This document shows, in pieces, positions 25,777-35,127 of a DNA stretch of 64,000 nt; the first letter of the stretch is position 1, and the number at the start of each line of letters is the position of its first letter. The notes beneath the pieces were generated by a model. The model did not search any database. It was not told the origin of the DNA and saw only the letters and a list, made by a program, of their open reading frames with translations. This DNA is from an uncultured Clostridia bacterium (GTDB taxonomy: Bacteria; Bacillota; Clostridia; Christensenellales; UBA1242): NCBI GenBank assembly GCA_944377145.1, contig CALWEH010000007.1, forward strand, positions 1 to 64,000, in the 5' to 3' direction. The translations under genes and the position numbers were made by a program.

Positions 25777-28296
25777 ATGGATAAATTATTTATTATTGAT
25801 GGAAATAGTTTGATGTTTAGAGCTTTTTATGGTTTGCCTCCATTGTACACTTCTCAAGGAATTCCTTGTAATGCAATTTTTGGTTTTGTAAAAATGTTAA
25901 TAAATATTATAACTAAAAATTCTCCTAAGTATATGGTTGTGGCTTTTGATGCTGGTAAACATAATTTTCGACATGACATTTTTCCAGATTATAAGGGAAC
26001 AAGAAAACCAATGCCAGATGAATTATATTCTCAATTACCTATTATAAAAGATATATTAACGCAAATGAATATTTGCATAATTGAAAGTTTAGGAGTAGAG
26101 GCAGATGATATAATAGGAAGTTTATCAAAAAAATATGATATTGACACAGTTTTAATTTCAGCTGATAGGGATTTACTTCAATTAATTACTCCTCAGTGCA
26201 GAGTTTGGCTAACTCAAAAAGGTTTGACAGATGTTGTGGATTTAGACGAAGAAGGTTTAAAAGAAAAATATGGAATTAAACCATATCAAGTGATTGAAAT
26301 GAAGTCTATTATGGGAGATAGTTCAGATAATATTCCAGGAGTTAAAGGCATAGGGGAAAAAACTGCTTTAAAATTAATTCAGGAGTATGATAATTTAGAT
26401 AATATTTATGCAAATATTGACAATATTAACGGAAAAGTAAAAACATTATTAATAGAGCAAAAAGATATGGCATATATTTCTAAAACATTAGCTACAATTA
26501 AAACTGATTGTGAATTAAATTATGAATTACAACAATTTAAATATGATTTTCCTTTTAGTGAAAATGTAAGAAAAATAATGAATATGCTAGAATTTAAAGC
26601 CATATCTCAAAAAGATGAATATTATCTGGAAGAAAAAAATAATGAAATTAATTCAGAGTGTGTTAAAACGCAATTAGAAAATAAAGAAGAAAAAATAAAT
26701 ATTTTAAATATATTATTAAATAAAGATGAAATTGGAGTATATTTAGATGATATTGGAATTTCTTTTGCTTTTGATGAAAAAGAATATCAATTTTTAAATT
26801 TTGATTTTGCAGATGAAGATATTTGTAATTTAATAAAAAAAATAATGAATAATATAAATATAAATAAAATAATATTTGATACTAAAGATTTAATGCATAA
26901 ACTAGAGAAATATGAAATAAAAATAAATAATTTTTTTGATATTTCAATAGCATATTATTTATTAGGCTTAACAGATAAAGAAATTCGTTTAGACCTTATA
27001 ACCTCTAAAGAAAGTGTAGATTTAAATTTTCCTGCAATAGCATTAATTAAATTAAAAAATAAATGTTTAATTAAATTAAAAGAATTAAAAATGGAAGATT
27101 TATATTTTAATCTTGAATTAAAGTTAGTTCCTGTATTATATGAAATGGAAAGTATGGGAATTAAAGTTGATGAAAATGCAATAAAAATGCTTAGTCAAAA
27201 ATATAATGATGAGCTAAAAAATCTTGCAAAAGAAATTTATTCTCTTGCTGGAGAAGAATTTAATATTAATTCTCCAAAACAGATGCAGGCAATATTATTT
27301 GATAAATTACATTTACAATATAAAGGTAAAAAGAGTACAAATATAGATGTTTTAGAAGCTATTCAGGATCAACATGAAATAGTAGAAAAAATTATTAGAT
27401 ATAGAAAAGTGGCTAAAATTACTAGCACTTATTTAGATGGCTTATTACCATACATTAAAAATGGTAAAATTCACACAATATTTATTCAAACAGCAACGGC
27501 TACAGGAAGATTAAGTTCAAGAGAACCTAATTTGCAAAATATACCTGTTCGAGATGAAGAGGGAAGAGAATTAAGAAAGCTATTTACTAGCTCTTTTGAA
27601 AATGGAGAAATAGTTTCAGCTGATTATAATCAAATAGAATTAAGACTGTTAGCTCATTTTTGCCAAGATAAACATCTTATTGAAAGTTTTAATAATCGTC
27701 AAGATATTCATGCTTCAACAGCAAGTAGAATATTTGATGTTGATTTAAAGCTAGTTAGTCCTAAAATGCGCAGTATGGCAAAATCTGTAAATTTTGGAAT
27801 TATTTATGGAATAAGTGAGTATGGATTATCAAAAAATGTTCATATAAGTCCAAAAGAAGCAAAAGAATTTATAGCTAAATATTTTGAATTATATCCAGCT
27901 ATAAAACAGTATATGGACAATAATGTAAAGATAGCCAAAGAAAAAGGTTTCGCTTCAACCTTAATGGGTAGAATTAGATATATCCCTGAATTAAATTCAA
28001 ATAATTATACTATGCGACAATTTGGCGAAAGAGTGGCTATGAATATGCCTCTTCAAGGTACAGCTTCAGACATTATAAAAATGGCAATGGTTAATGTTCA
28101 AAATAAACTAACTAGTAAAAATTTGAAAAGTAAACTTATATTGCAAATACATGATGAACTTATAGTAGATGCTTGTGAAGAAGAGGTTGAACAAGTGTGT
28201 AAAATATTGAAAGAAGAAATGGAGAATGTTGTTAAACTTTCTGTACCTTTAACAGTAGATGTAAATTATGGAAAATCTTGGTTTGATGCAAAATAA
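25777..28296 (+). CDS. polA: DNA polymerase I
   Basis: The 839-residue product has three parts. The N-terminal 5' nuclease (about 1-290) carries IDGNSLMFRAFYG, GVEADDIIG and MGDSSDNIPGVKGIGEKTA. A middle exonuclease-like domain is short and lacks the DxE catalytic pair. The family A polymerase domain has TATGRLSSREPNLQNIP, SADYNQIELRLLAHF (D616) and LQIHDELIVD (H792, D793, E794). So it should replace Okazaki primers and fill repair gaps but not proofread, as is usual in Gram-positive Pol I. Confidence 0.97.
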   Translation: MDKLFIIDGNSLMFRAFYGLPPLYTSQGIPCNAIFGFVKMLINIITKNSPKYMVVAFDAGKHNFRHDIFPDYKGTRKPMPDELYSQLPIIKDILTQMNICIIESLGVEADDIIGSLSKKYDIDTVLISADRDLLQLITPQCRVWLTQKGLTDVVDLDEEGLKEKYGIKPYQVIEMKSIMGDSSDNIPGVKGIGEKTALKLIQEYDNLDNIYANIDNINGKVKTLLIEQKDMAYISKTLATIKTDCELNYELQQFKYDFPFSENVRKIMNMLEFKAISQKDEYYLEEKNNEINSECVKTQLENKEEKINILNILLNKDEIGVYLDDIGISFAFDEKEYQFLNFDFADEDICNLIKKIMNNININKIIFDTKDLMHKLEKYEIKINNFFDISIAYYLLGLTDKEIRLDLITSKESVDLNFPAIALIKLKNKCLIKLKELKMEDLYFNLELKLVPVLYEMESMGIKVDENAIKMLSQKYNDELKNLAKEIYSLAGEEFNINSPKQMQAILFDKLHLQYKGKKSTNIDVLEAIQDQHEIVEKIIRYRKVAKITSTYLDGLLPYIKNGKIHTIFIQTATATGRLSSREPNLQNIPVRDEEGRELRKLFTSSFENGEIVSADYNQIELRLLAHFCQDKHLIESFNNRQDIHASTASRIFDVDLKLVSPKMRSMAKSVNFGIIYGISEYGLSKNVHISPKEAKEFIAKYFELYPAIKQYMDNNVKIAKEKGFASTLMGRIRYIPELNSNNYTMRQFGERVAMNMPLQGTASDIIKMAMVNVQNKLTSKNLKSKLILQIHDELIVDACEEEVEQVCKILKEEMENVVKLSVPLTVDVNYGKSWFDAK

Positions 28297-28351
28297 AAAT
28301 TATATAAAAAAATAAAATTTATATAAAATAAAAATAAATATATAAAAACAA

Positions 28352-28379
28352 AAAAATAGCTTAAAAATAAGCTATTTTT
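28352..28379. terminator. Bidirectional terminator between polA and sigE
   Basis: A perfect 12-bp stem (28352-28363 with 28368-28379) with a 4-base loop, A-rich on the left and T-rich on the right, between convergent polA and sigE. Confidence 0.85.
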
Positions 28380-28429
28380 ATTTAATAATATTTTATTAAT
28401 AATATTTATTTTAATTTTTATACAAATAT

Positions 28430-29149
28430 TTATATATTTTTAGACATTGATAATTTTAATTTTTTTAATATTTTTTTCTCAAGTCTAGAAATATAACTTT
28501 GAGAAATATTTAATAATTCAGCTACTTCTTTTTGAGTAAGTTCGTCTTGACCATATAATCCATAACGCATAATCATGATATCTCTTTCACGAACATCTAA
28601 TTCAGCTAAAGTTTGAAGTAAAAATTTTTTTTGATCTTCAGTTTCTACTTCTTGATAACTATCATTGGTAGAGGGAAGGATATCAGCCATTACAAGTTCA
28701 CTTCCTTCATCATCCACACTTAAAGGTTCATCTAAACTTATTTCATTTAATGTTTTATTAATTTTTCTTAAATGCATTAAAATTTCATTTTCAATACATC
28801 TTGATGCATAAGTTGCAAGCTTAATATTTTTATCTGCTTTAAAACTATCTACAGCTTTTACCAATCCTATTGCACCTACAGACACTAAATCTTCAAGTTC
28901 TATTTTTGAACTTTCAAATCGTTTTGCAATATATAATACAAGCCTTAGGTTATGTTCTATTAATTTTGAACGAGCATATCCATCATTAACTGTATCAAAC
29001 ATATTTATATACATTTTTTCATCATCTTCTTCTAATGGAGGAGGAAGGGAATCATTTGAAAATATGTAGTTAACAATATCATCATAAGAATTAAATATTG
29101 GAGAAATAAATTTATTAAATATATCTTTTATTTTGTTTAAAATATTCAT
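28430..29149 (-). CDS. sigE: Mother-cell sporulation sigma factor SigE (pro-form)
   Basis: The 239-residue product is the same length as Bacillus SigE. An N-terminal pro-sequence precedes NDSLPPPLEEDDEK, then come sigma region 2 (EDLVSVGAIGLVKAVDSF, ATYASRCIENEILMHLR) and region 4 (LTQKEVAELLNISQSYISRLEKKILKKLK). SigE drives early mother-cell genes after engulfment begins. It is made as an inactive precursor cleaved by SpoIIGA, whose gene lies 17 bases upstream. Confidence 0.95.
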   Translation of the reverse strand: MNILNKIKDIFNKFISPIFNSYDDIVNYIFSNDSLPPPLEEDDEKMYINMFDTVNDGYARSKLIEHNLRLVLYIAKRFESSKIELEDLVSVGAIGLVKAVDSFKADKNIKLATYASRCIENEILMHLRKINKTLNEISLDEPLSVDDEGSELVMADILPSTNDSYQEVETEDQKKFLLQTLAELDVRERDIMIMRYGLYGQDELTQKEVAELLNISQSYISRLEKKILKKLKLSMSKNI

Positions 29150-29166
29150 AAAAATGTCCTTTTAAA

Positions 29167-29979
29167 TTAATTGTAACAAAAGCTTGAATTTAAAATAGCT
29201 TTATATTCTTTAGAATTATCAAAATGAAGAGCTACTCCCAGCTTTACTTTATAATATTCTCTTGCATGTTGATTAAATGACAATTTGTCTATAGTAAATA
29301 CTAAAATTTTTCGTTTTCCACTAATAGTGTTAGCTGTAATAAAGTGCGGGTCTTTTAATTCATTAAACTGATTTGTAAGATATTGATTTAAATTTAAATT
29401 AGTAAGTTTTGTAAAAGTGTCAAAATTTATCAAACTAACAGGGTCGTTATTATCATATAGAGAATTCCCAGAATCTATAAAACTTTTAATAATTACAGAT
29501 TTATTATTATTGGTTAAAGTTATTTCATAAATATTTGAATTTGTTATAATTTTAGTTTTAATCCAACTTATAAGTTTACATAAAATAAATGTGGTTAAAA
29601 TTGTAGTGATAAATACAAATATTAAGTTAGTGTCAGTTATTATGTATCCTGAAGAGGTTTGAGAGCCAAAGTTTGATAATATAGCTCCACCAATGGCATA
29701 GCTTAAGCCTAGCATTAGTAATACTGACAGCATAAGTTGTTTTTTATTTATAGGTTTGAGAATTTGCAACATAATAATAGCAGATATAATTTTTAAACAA
29801 TTTGTAAGTAAAAAATTTGTGCAGAATGGATATATTAAAGTTGCAAAACTTCCAAATAAGGCTGAAAACATTATTCTTCTATACTTTATATGAGTGAATA
29901 TTAATTTTGATATAACTAAAAGTATGCAAAAGTCAATTATAAAATTAGTAATTAAAATTTGCTCTAAATAAATTTTCAT
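29167..29979 (-). CDS. spoIIGA: Sporulation sigma-E processing peptidase SpoIIGA
   Basis: Five or so N-terminal membrane segments (about residues 1-150) precede a cytoplasmic aspartic-protease domain with the catalytic FIDSGNSLYD motif. SpoIIGA cleaves pro-sigma-E at the septum in response to a forespore signal. The start MKIYLEQ at 29979 is chosen by comparison with the family N-terminus; an in-frame ATG at 30006 would add nine residues. Neither has a convincing Shine-Dalgarno. Directly followed by sigE. Confidence 0.9.
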   Translation of the reverse strand: MKIYLEQILITNFIIDFCILLVISKLIFTHIKYRRIMFSALFGSFATLIYPFCTNFLLTNCLKIISAIIMLQILKPINKKQLMLSVLLMLGLSYAIGGAILSNFGSQTSSGYIITDTNLIFVFITTILTTFILCKLISWIKTKIITNSNIYEITLTNNNKSVIIKSFIDSGNSLYDNNDPVSLINFDTFTKLTNLNLNQYLTNQFNELKDPHFITANTISGKRKILVFTIDKLSFNQHAREYYKVKLGVALHFDNSKEYKAILNSSFCYN

Positions 29980-30054
29980 AATAATAATGTAGCAAAATTT
30001 AAACATTAAATCTTAATAAAAATTTTTTGATAAAATGTTTTTTTTGACTTAGTT

Positions 30055-30061
30055 TGTCGAA
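30055..30061. promoter_or_regulatory. Spo0A box (TGTCGAA) in the spoIIGA-sigG divergent region
   Basis: An exact match to the Spo0A-box consensus TGTCGAA. On the minus strand it lies about 19 bases upstream of a TTTTAT -10-like element (30035-30030) for spoIIGA. In Bacillus the spoIIG promoter is activated by Spo0A-P with sigma-A, so placement agrees with biology. Sequence match seen; binding inferred. Confidence 0.65.
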
Positions 30062-30128
30062 ATATTACATTTTCTAATTTTATAGTATAAATTTTAATCC
30101 AAAGCAAACAATATGCCTAGAGGTGAAT

Positions 30129-30902
30129 ATGTCAAGAAAAGTGTATATTTGTAATATAAACACAGCAAACATTCCAAGACTTAGCAATGAAGAAACAAAT
30201 GCTATATTAAATCAAATAAAATTGGGCAATGTTCAAGCAAAGGAACATTTTATTTATTGTAATATGAGGCTTGTGTTGTCTGTAGCTCAACGATTTTGTG
30301 ATACAAAGGAAAGTATGGATGATATATTTCAAGTTGGATGTGTAGGATTAATGAAAGCTATTGATAATTTTGACTTGACATTAAATGTAAGATTTAGTAC
30401 TTATGCTGTTCCAATGATAATAGGAGAGATTAAACGCTTTTTAAGAGATTCTAGCAGTATGAGAGTAAGTAGAAGTTTGCGTGATACAGCATATTTAGTG
30501 CTTAAAAGTAAAGAAAAGCTAAGTAAAGATAGAGCAGATGAAGTTTCGTTGGAAGAAATTGCTAGTGATTTAAATTTGACTTTATTTGAAGTGGTAGATG
30601 CTATAGATGCAATATCAGCTCCAATGTCTTTAGATGAGGCTGTATATAATGATGGTGATGACAAGGTTATGTTATTAGAACATTTAGCAGATGAGAATCA
30701 AAATAGTGATAAATGGATTGAAAATGTTGATTTAAAAGATGCTGTTAATGGTTTAGGTACAAGAGAAAGGCAAATATTGGATTTAAGATATTTTGCTGGA
30801 AAAACTCAAATGGAAGTGAGTGATGAAATAGGAATTTCTCAAGCACAAGTTAGTAGATTGGAAAAAAATGCTTTAGAACAAATTAAAAGACACATGGAAT
30901 AA
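30129..30902 (+). CDS. sigG: Forespore sporulation sigma factor SigG
   Basis: The 257-residue product matches SigG along its length: an N-terminal KVYICNINTANIPRLSNEE stretch, region 2 with DDIFQVGCVGLMKAIDNFDL and FSTYAVPMIIGEIKRFLRD, and region 4 ending TQMEVSDEIGISQAQVSRLEK. SigG controls late forespore genes. The ATG at 30129 follows AGAGGTGA. In Bacillus and most Clostridia it follows spoIIGA-sigE on the same strand; here it diverges from spoIIGA. Confidence 0.93.
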   Translation: MSRKVYICNINTANIPRLSNEETNAILNQIKLGNVQAKEHFIYCNMRLVLSVAQRFCDTKESMDDIFQVGCVGLMKAIDNFDLTLNVRFSTYAVPMIIGEIKRFLRDSSSMRVSRSLRDTAYLVLKSKEKLSKDRADEVSLEEIASDLNLTLFEVVDAIDAISAPMSLDEAVYNDGDDKVMLLEHLADENQNSDKWIENVDLKDAVNGLGTRERQILDLRYFAGKTQMEVSDEIGISQAQVSRLEKNALEQIKRHME

Positions 30903-30912
30903 ATTTTTAAAT

Positions 30913-30939
30913 AAAGAGAATTTTATCTTCTCTTTTTTT
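30913..30939 (+). terminator. Terminator of sigG
   Basis: 8-bp stem (AAAGAGAA at 30913-30920 with TTCTCTTT at 30928-30935) and a T run. Confidence 0.85.
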
Positions 30940-31064
30940 ATATAAAGATAAAAAATATTGTTAAAACATTTATGCAAAATTTCAAAATCTAGATGAAAAT
31001 ACTTTATAATTGGAAAAAAATCTGCTAATATATAATTAAATAACTAGATTTTTTAGAGGAGAGT

Positions 31065-32864
31065 ATGAATAGGCAAGATAGAATTAGAAATTTTTGCATT
31101 GTCGCTCACATTGACCATGGAAAAAGTACTTTAGCAGATAGATTTATAGAAATTACTAATACTGTAGATAAAAGAGATATGAATTCTCAATTATTAGATA
31201 GTATGGATATTGAAAGAGAAAGAGGAATAACTATAAAGCTAACTCCAACCACTATGAAATATAACTATAATGGAGAAGAATACACATTAAATTTAATTGA
31301 CACCCCTGGGCATGTAGACTTTTCGTACGAAGTTTCTAGATCGCTTATGGCGTGTGAGGGAGCTATATTAGTAGTTGATGCAAGTCAAGGTGTGCAGGCA
31401 CAAACTTTAGCAAATGTATATCTTGCTTTTGATGCAAAATTAGAGATTATTCCTGTTATTAATAAAGTGGATTTACCAAGTGCAAATCCTGAAAAAGTTA
31501 TTAAAGAAATAGAAGATATAATAGGAATCCCTGCTGATGATGCTCCTCTTATATCAGCGAAAACAGGGTTAAATATTGAAAGTGTGTTAAAAAAAGTTGT
31601 TGAAACCATTCCGCCACCTAAAGGAGATGAAAATGCACCTTTGAAAGCTTTAGTATTTGATAGTTATTATGATAGCTACAAAGGAGCTGTTAGTATGGTT
31701 AGAATAGTAGATGGCAAGGTTAGAGCTGGCGATCAAATTAAATTTATGCAGACGGGCAAAAGTTTTGAAGTAACAGAAGTTGGAATATTTAATCCTAAAA
31801 ATAGCGAATGTGAACAATTACAGGCTGGAGATGTTGGATATATTTGTGCTTCTATTAAAAATGTGTCAGATACTAAGGTAGGAGATACAATTACATTGGT
31901 TAATAATCCTACAGCACAACCTCTTGAAGGGTTTAAAGAAGCTTTGCCAATGGTGTTTAGTGGAATTTTTCCTTTAGATGGAAGTAAATATGAAGAGTTG
32001 AAAGATGCGTTAGAAAAATTGCAATTAAATGACGCTTCATTGCATTTTGAAAAAGAAACAAGCGCTGCTTTAGGGCATGGATTTAGATGTGGATTTTTAG
32101 GTTTGCTACACATGGAGATAACAAATGAACGATTAGAGCGTGAATTTGGGCTAGACCTTATAACTACTGCACCTAGCGTTGAATATAAAATTAAAGAGAT
32201 TAATAAATCGCCTTATCTAATATCTAATCCAAGCTTTATGCCAAATCCTCAAGCTATAGAAGAAATAGAAGAGCCTATTGTAAAAATGGAAATTATAACT
32301 CCTCCAGAATATTTAGGAAATATTATGGATTTGTGTAGTGAAAGAAGAGGCGAATACAAAAATATGCAATATTTAGATGAAAATCGCACAAAATTAAATT
32401 ATATAATGCCATTAAATGAGATTGTATATGATTTTTTTGATAAAATTAAAAGTTTGTCAAAAGGATATGCAAGTATGGATTATGAACTTTGCGGATATAA
32501 GCCTAGCGATTTAGTTAAAATGGATATATTGTTAAATGGAGAAGTGTGCGATGCTTTGTCAATTATAGTGCATAGGTCAAAAGCTTATAAGCGAGGCAAA
32601 GCTTTATGTGAAAAGTTGAAAGAAGTTATTCCAAGGCATTTATTTGAAATTCCTATTCAAGCTGTGATAGGAGGTAAGGTTATAGCTAGAGAAACAATAA
32701 GCGCTGTAAGGAAAGATGTGTTGGCGAAATGCTATGGAGGAGATGTAACTCGTAAACGAAAGCTGTTAGAAAAACAGAAAGAGGGTAAAAAGCGTATGCG
32801 TAAATTAGGTAGCGTTGAACTTCCTAGTGAAGCATTTATATCAATTTTAAAAATTGATGATTAA
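31065..32864 (+). CDS. lepA: Elongation factor 4 (LepA)
   Basis: A 599-residue translational GTPase with G1 [10 protein letters not shown]2/G3 ERERGITIK and DTPGHVDF, and NKVDLPSA as G4, then EF-G-like domains and the LepA-specific C-terminal domain ([31 protein letters not shown]). EF4 helps ribosomes under ionic or cold stress. GAGGAGAG precedes the ATG. Probably co-transcribed with hemW, 10 bases downstream, a conserved pairing. Confidence 0.97.
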   Translation: MNRQDRIRNFCIVAHIDHGKSTLADRFIEITNTVDKRDMNSQLLDSMDIERERGITIKLTPTTMKYNYNGEEYTLNLIDTPGHVDFSYEVSRSLMACEGAILVVDASQGVQAQTLANVYLAFDAKLEIIPVINKVDLPSANPEKVIKEIEDIIGIPADDAPLISAKTGLNIESVLKKVVETIPPPKGDENAPLKALVFDSYYDSYKGAVSMVRIVDGKVRAGDQIKFMQTGKSFEVTEVGIFNPKNSECEQLQAGDVGYICASIKNVSDTKVGDTITLVNNPTAQPLEGFKEALPMVFSGIFPLDGSKYEELKDALEKLQLNDASLHFEKETSAALGHGFRCGFLGLLHMEITNERLEREFGLDLITTAPSVEYKIKEINKSPYLISNPSFMPNPQAIEEIEEPIVKMEIITPPEYLGNIMDLCSERRGEYKNMQYLDENRTKLNYIMPLNEIVYDFFDKIKSLSKGYASMDYELCGYKPSDLVKMDILLNGEVCDALSIIVHRSKAYKRGKALCEKLKEVIPRHLFEIPIQAVIGGKVIARETISAVRKDVLAKCYGGDVTRKRKLLEKQKEGKKRMRKLGSVELPSEAFISILKIDD

Positions 32865-32874
32865 AGGGGGTTTT

Positions 32875-34260
32875 ATGAAAAATAATGATGTTGAGCAAGT
32901 TGATAAAGAGCAACTAATTCCAAATCAAGAGATTGAAAATAAAAAAAGTGATTTTGATAATAATACAAGTCAAAATCCAAATGAAACACATCAACAAGAG
33001 GATACAGAAAAGAAAGAAGAGAAAAGATTTTTATCCAATAAAAAATTTAAAAAGTTTGATAAAGCTCGTTATAGAGAGCAAAAATGCAGAGAGTGGGAAA
33101 TTAAAATAGTAAATCAAAATATGAAAGATGATAAATTAGGGCTATATATTCACATTCCTTTCTGTGATAGAAAATGTGATTATTGCGATTTTGTTTCTTA
33201 CTCTATGGATGAAAATGCTCAACATGATTTTCAACAAGCTTTGTTCAAAGAAATAGATATGTATCGTACTCAATGTGAAAAAATGGTATTTAATAGTATA
33301 TATATAGGTGGCGGAACTCCTTCTGTAATGTATGAAGGGTTTATATATGAATTAGCTAGAAAAGTGTATTCAACATTTCATTTTGAAGGAGACATAGAAT
33401 TTACTATTGAAGTAAATCCAAATTCTGTTACATACGATAAACTTTTAGAATATCTAAGAGCTGGAGTAAATAGGGTAAGTGTAGGAGTGCAATGTATTGA
33501 TAGTAAGATTTTAAAAAATGTTGGACGTTTCCAAACTATTGAAAATATAGACAATACTTTTGACTTGTTGAAAAAAATGGGCTTTATAAATACTAGTGCA
33601 GATGTTATGATAGGGCTTCCAAATCAATCTCTTGATGCAGTAAAAGATACTATAAATTATTTAATAGATAAAAATGTTAAGCATATTTCTGTATATACAT
33701 TGCAATTAGAAGAAAATACTCCATTATATAAAAATGTTAAAATGGGTAAAATTAAACCATTAGGCGATGAAGCTTGTATAAAAATGTACAATACAGTAAC
33801 TAAAATGTTAAAAGAAAATGGCTTTATACGTTATGAAGTGTCAAATTTTGCCATTCCAACTTATGAAAGTAGGCATAATTTTAAATATTGGAAAGATGTA
33901 GATTATTTAGGACTTGGAGTGTCAGCTCATAGTTTTTTAGAAAATTATAGATTTAGTAATACTTGTAGATTAGATGAATATATTGATATGTTAAATAATG
34001 GTCAATTTCCTATAGTGAATAAAGAATTTATTCGTGATAGTGAAAGAAGAACAGAATACATAATGCTTTCTTTGCGTTTAGCTACAGGTTTAAATTTGGA
34101 AAAATTTAGAAAAAGATTTAAAGAAGACCTTTTAAAAACTAGAGCAAAACAAATACATGATTTAATAAAAAATGGTTATTTATATATTGAAGATGGATTT
34201 TTAAAAATAGCTCCGCAACATTTTTATGTGTCTAATAGAATAATTTTAGAGCTATTATAA
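32875..34260 (+). CDS. hemW: HemW-type radical SAM protein
   Basis: After an unusual, highly charged N-terminal extension of about 75 residues, the product has the HemW/HemN core: YIHIPFCDRKCDYCDF with the CxxxCxxC 4Fe-4S motif plus a further cysteine, IYIGGGTPS, and HNFKYWKDVDYLGLGVSAHSF. HemW is a heme-binding protein implicated in heme delivery, and is often misnamed coproporphyrinogen oxidase. The ATG at 32875 follows AAAGGGGG. Linkage to lepA is common. Confidence 0.92.
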   Translation: MKNNDVEQVDKEQLIPNQEIENKKSDFDNNTSQNPNETHQQEDTEKKEEKRFLSNKKFKKFDKARYREQKCREWEIKIVNQNMKDDKLGLYIHIPFCDRKCDYCDFVSYSMDENAQHDFQQALFKEIDMYRTQCEKMVFNSIYIGGGTPSVMYEGFIYELARKVYSTFHFEGDIEFTIEVNPNSVTYDKLLEYLRAGVNRVSVGVQCIDSKILKNVGRFQTIENIDNTFDLLKKMGFINTSADVMIGLPNQSLDAVKDTINYLIDKNVKHISVYTLQLEENTPLYKNVKMGKIKPLGDEACIKMYNTVTKMLKENGFIRYEVSNFAIPTYESRHNFKYWKDVDYLGLGVSAHSFLENYRFSNTCRLDEYIDMLNNGQFPIVNKEFIRDSERRTEYIMLSLRLATGLNLEKFRKRFKEDLLKTRAKQIHDLIKNGYLYIEDGFLKIAPQHFYVSNRIILELL

Positions 34261-34277
34261 ACTTTAATATATATTTT

Positions 34278-34305
34278 AAAGAGATAATTTATTATCTCTT
34301 TTTTT
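34278..34305 (+). terminator. Terminator of lepA-hemW
   Basis: A 10-bp stem (34278-34287 with 34292-34301), a 4-base loop and T's, just before the convergent YjbR-like gene. Confidence 0.87.
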
Positions 34306-34308
34306 GTA

Positions 34309-34971
34309 TTACTTCTTTTTTGCTAAATTATAGCTATTGTCTATCAAGTTAAATAATTTAGTGTTTGGAAGGCTGTAATCAAGGCAAATTGTTATCCAAT
34401 GGTTTTTATTCATGTGATAACCTTGATAAATTGTTTTATTGTCAATCAATTCATGTATTATATTTTCGTCTGCTCGTAGGTCGATTATTTCTACAATATC
34501 ATCACTATCAATTTTAAGCTTCCTTTTTGAAACAACCATCATTATTCCATACCATTTATTATTATCTTTTCTTCGCCATATAGCATTTTTAGGAGATTTT
34601 TCCCATAAATATTCTAAATTGTCTTTATAATTTTTACTGATATAGTTTATAACTTTAATGGCTTGTTTGCTTTTAAAAATATTCTTCTCAAAACATTTAT
34701 TTGAAATATCTTGCAAGATTTCTTCATATTCAGTTCTAATTTTGCCAACGAATTCTCCTGTAGCATCAGTTAAATGAAGTATATATTCATCTTGTGTATC
34801 TTTTTCAATTAGTTTTGTTTTTATTTCTTCATTATCTATTTCTATTGTTAATATAAATTGATTGTCTAAAATAGGGGTTGAAAATAAATATTTATCACCT
34901 TTATTTACAAATCCATACTCAATCAATTTGCTATAATTTATTTTTTTATTTGTCAATATTATTGTTTTCAT
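34309..34971 (-). CDS. MmcQ/YjbR family protein
   Basis: The C-terminal half of the 220-residue product has the MmcQ/YjbR (CyaY-like fold) pattern: WEKSPKNAIWRRKDNNKWYGIMM followed by VEIIDLRADENIIHELID and a closing NHWITICLDYSLPNTKLFNLIDNSYNLAKKK. The N-terminal 100 residues are a second beta-rich domain, as in longer members. The family is thought to include DNA-binding proteins, but its role is not settled. A single gene. Confidence 0.8.
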   Translation of the reverse strand: MKTIILTNKKINYSKLIEYGFVNKGDKYLFSTPILDNQFILTIEIDNEEIKTKLIEKDTQDEYILHLTDATGEFVGKIRTEYEEILQDISNKCFEKNIFKSKQAIKVINYISKNYKDNLEYLWEKSPKNAIWRRKDNNKWYGIMMVVSKRKLKIDSDDIVEIIDLRADENIIHELIDNKTIYQGYHMNKNHWITICLDYSLPNTKLFNLIDNSYNLAKKK

Positions 34972-35055
34972 TCATTTAGTATAGCATAAATTTTTATTTA
35001 AGTTAAAAAATATTAAAAAAAAACAAAATTTTTCAAAAATATTTGGCAAAAGTTG

Positions 35056-35084
35056 TTGACTTTTGTTTGCAGACTGCATATAAT
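35056..35084 (+). promoter_or_regulatory. Sigma-A promoter of the hrcA-dnaJ operon
   Basis: TTGACT (35056-35061), a 17-base spacer and a perfect TATAAT (35079-35084). The CIRCE operator begins five bases after the -10, covering the start of transcription. Confidence 0.9.
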
Positions 35085-35088
35085 ATTG

Positions 35089-35115
35089 TTAGCACTCAAA
35101 GTGAAAGAGTGCTAA
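35089..35115 (+). promoter_or_regulatory. CIRCE operator (HrcA binding site)
   Basis: A perfect inverted repeat TTAGCACTC (35089-35097), 9-base spacer, GAGTGCTAA (35107-35115), identical to the CIRCE consensus. HrcA binds it and represses the operon until heat or misfolded protein titrates GroEL away. HrcA is encoded by the first gene, so control is autogenous. Confidence 0.97.
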
Positions 35116-35127
35116 AAGGAGTTCGGC

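Noticed and set aside
30085..30113. Sigma-F-like promoter (GTATA, 14 bases, GCAAACAATA) before sigG
   Set aside because: The spacer is short and the start of transcription would fall inside the ribosome binding site; too weak to list, though sigG is a sigma-F target in Bacillus.
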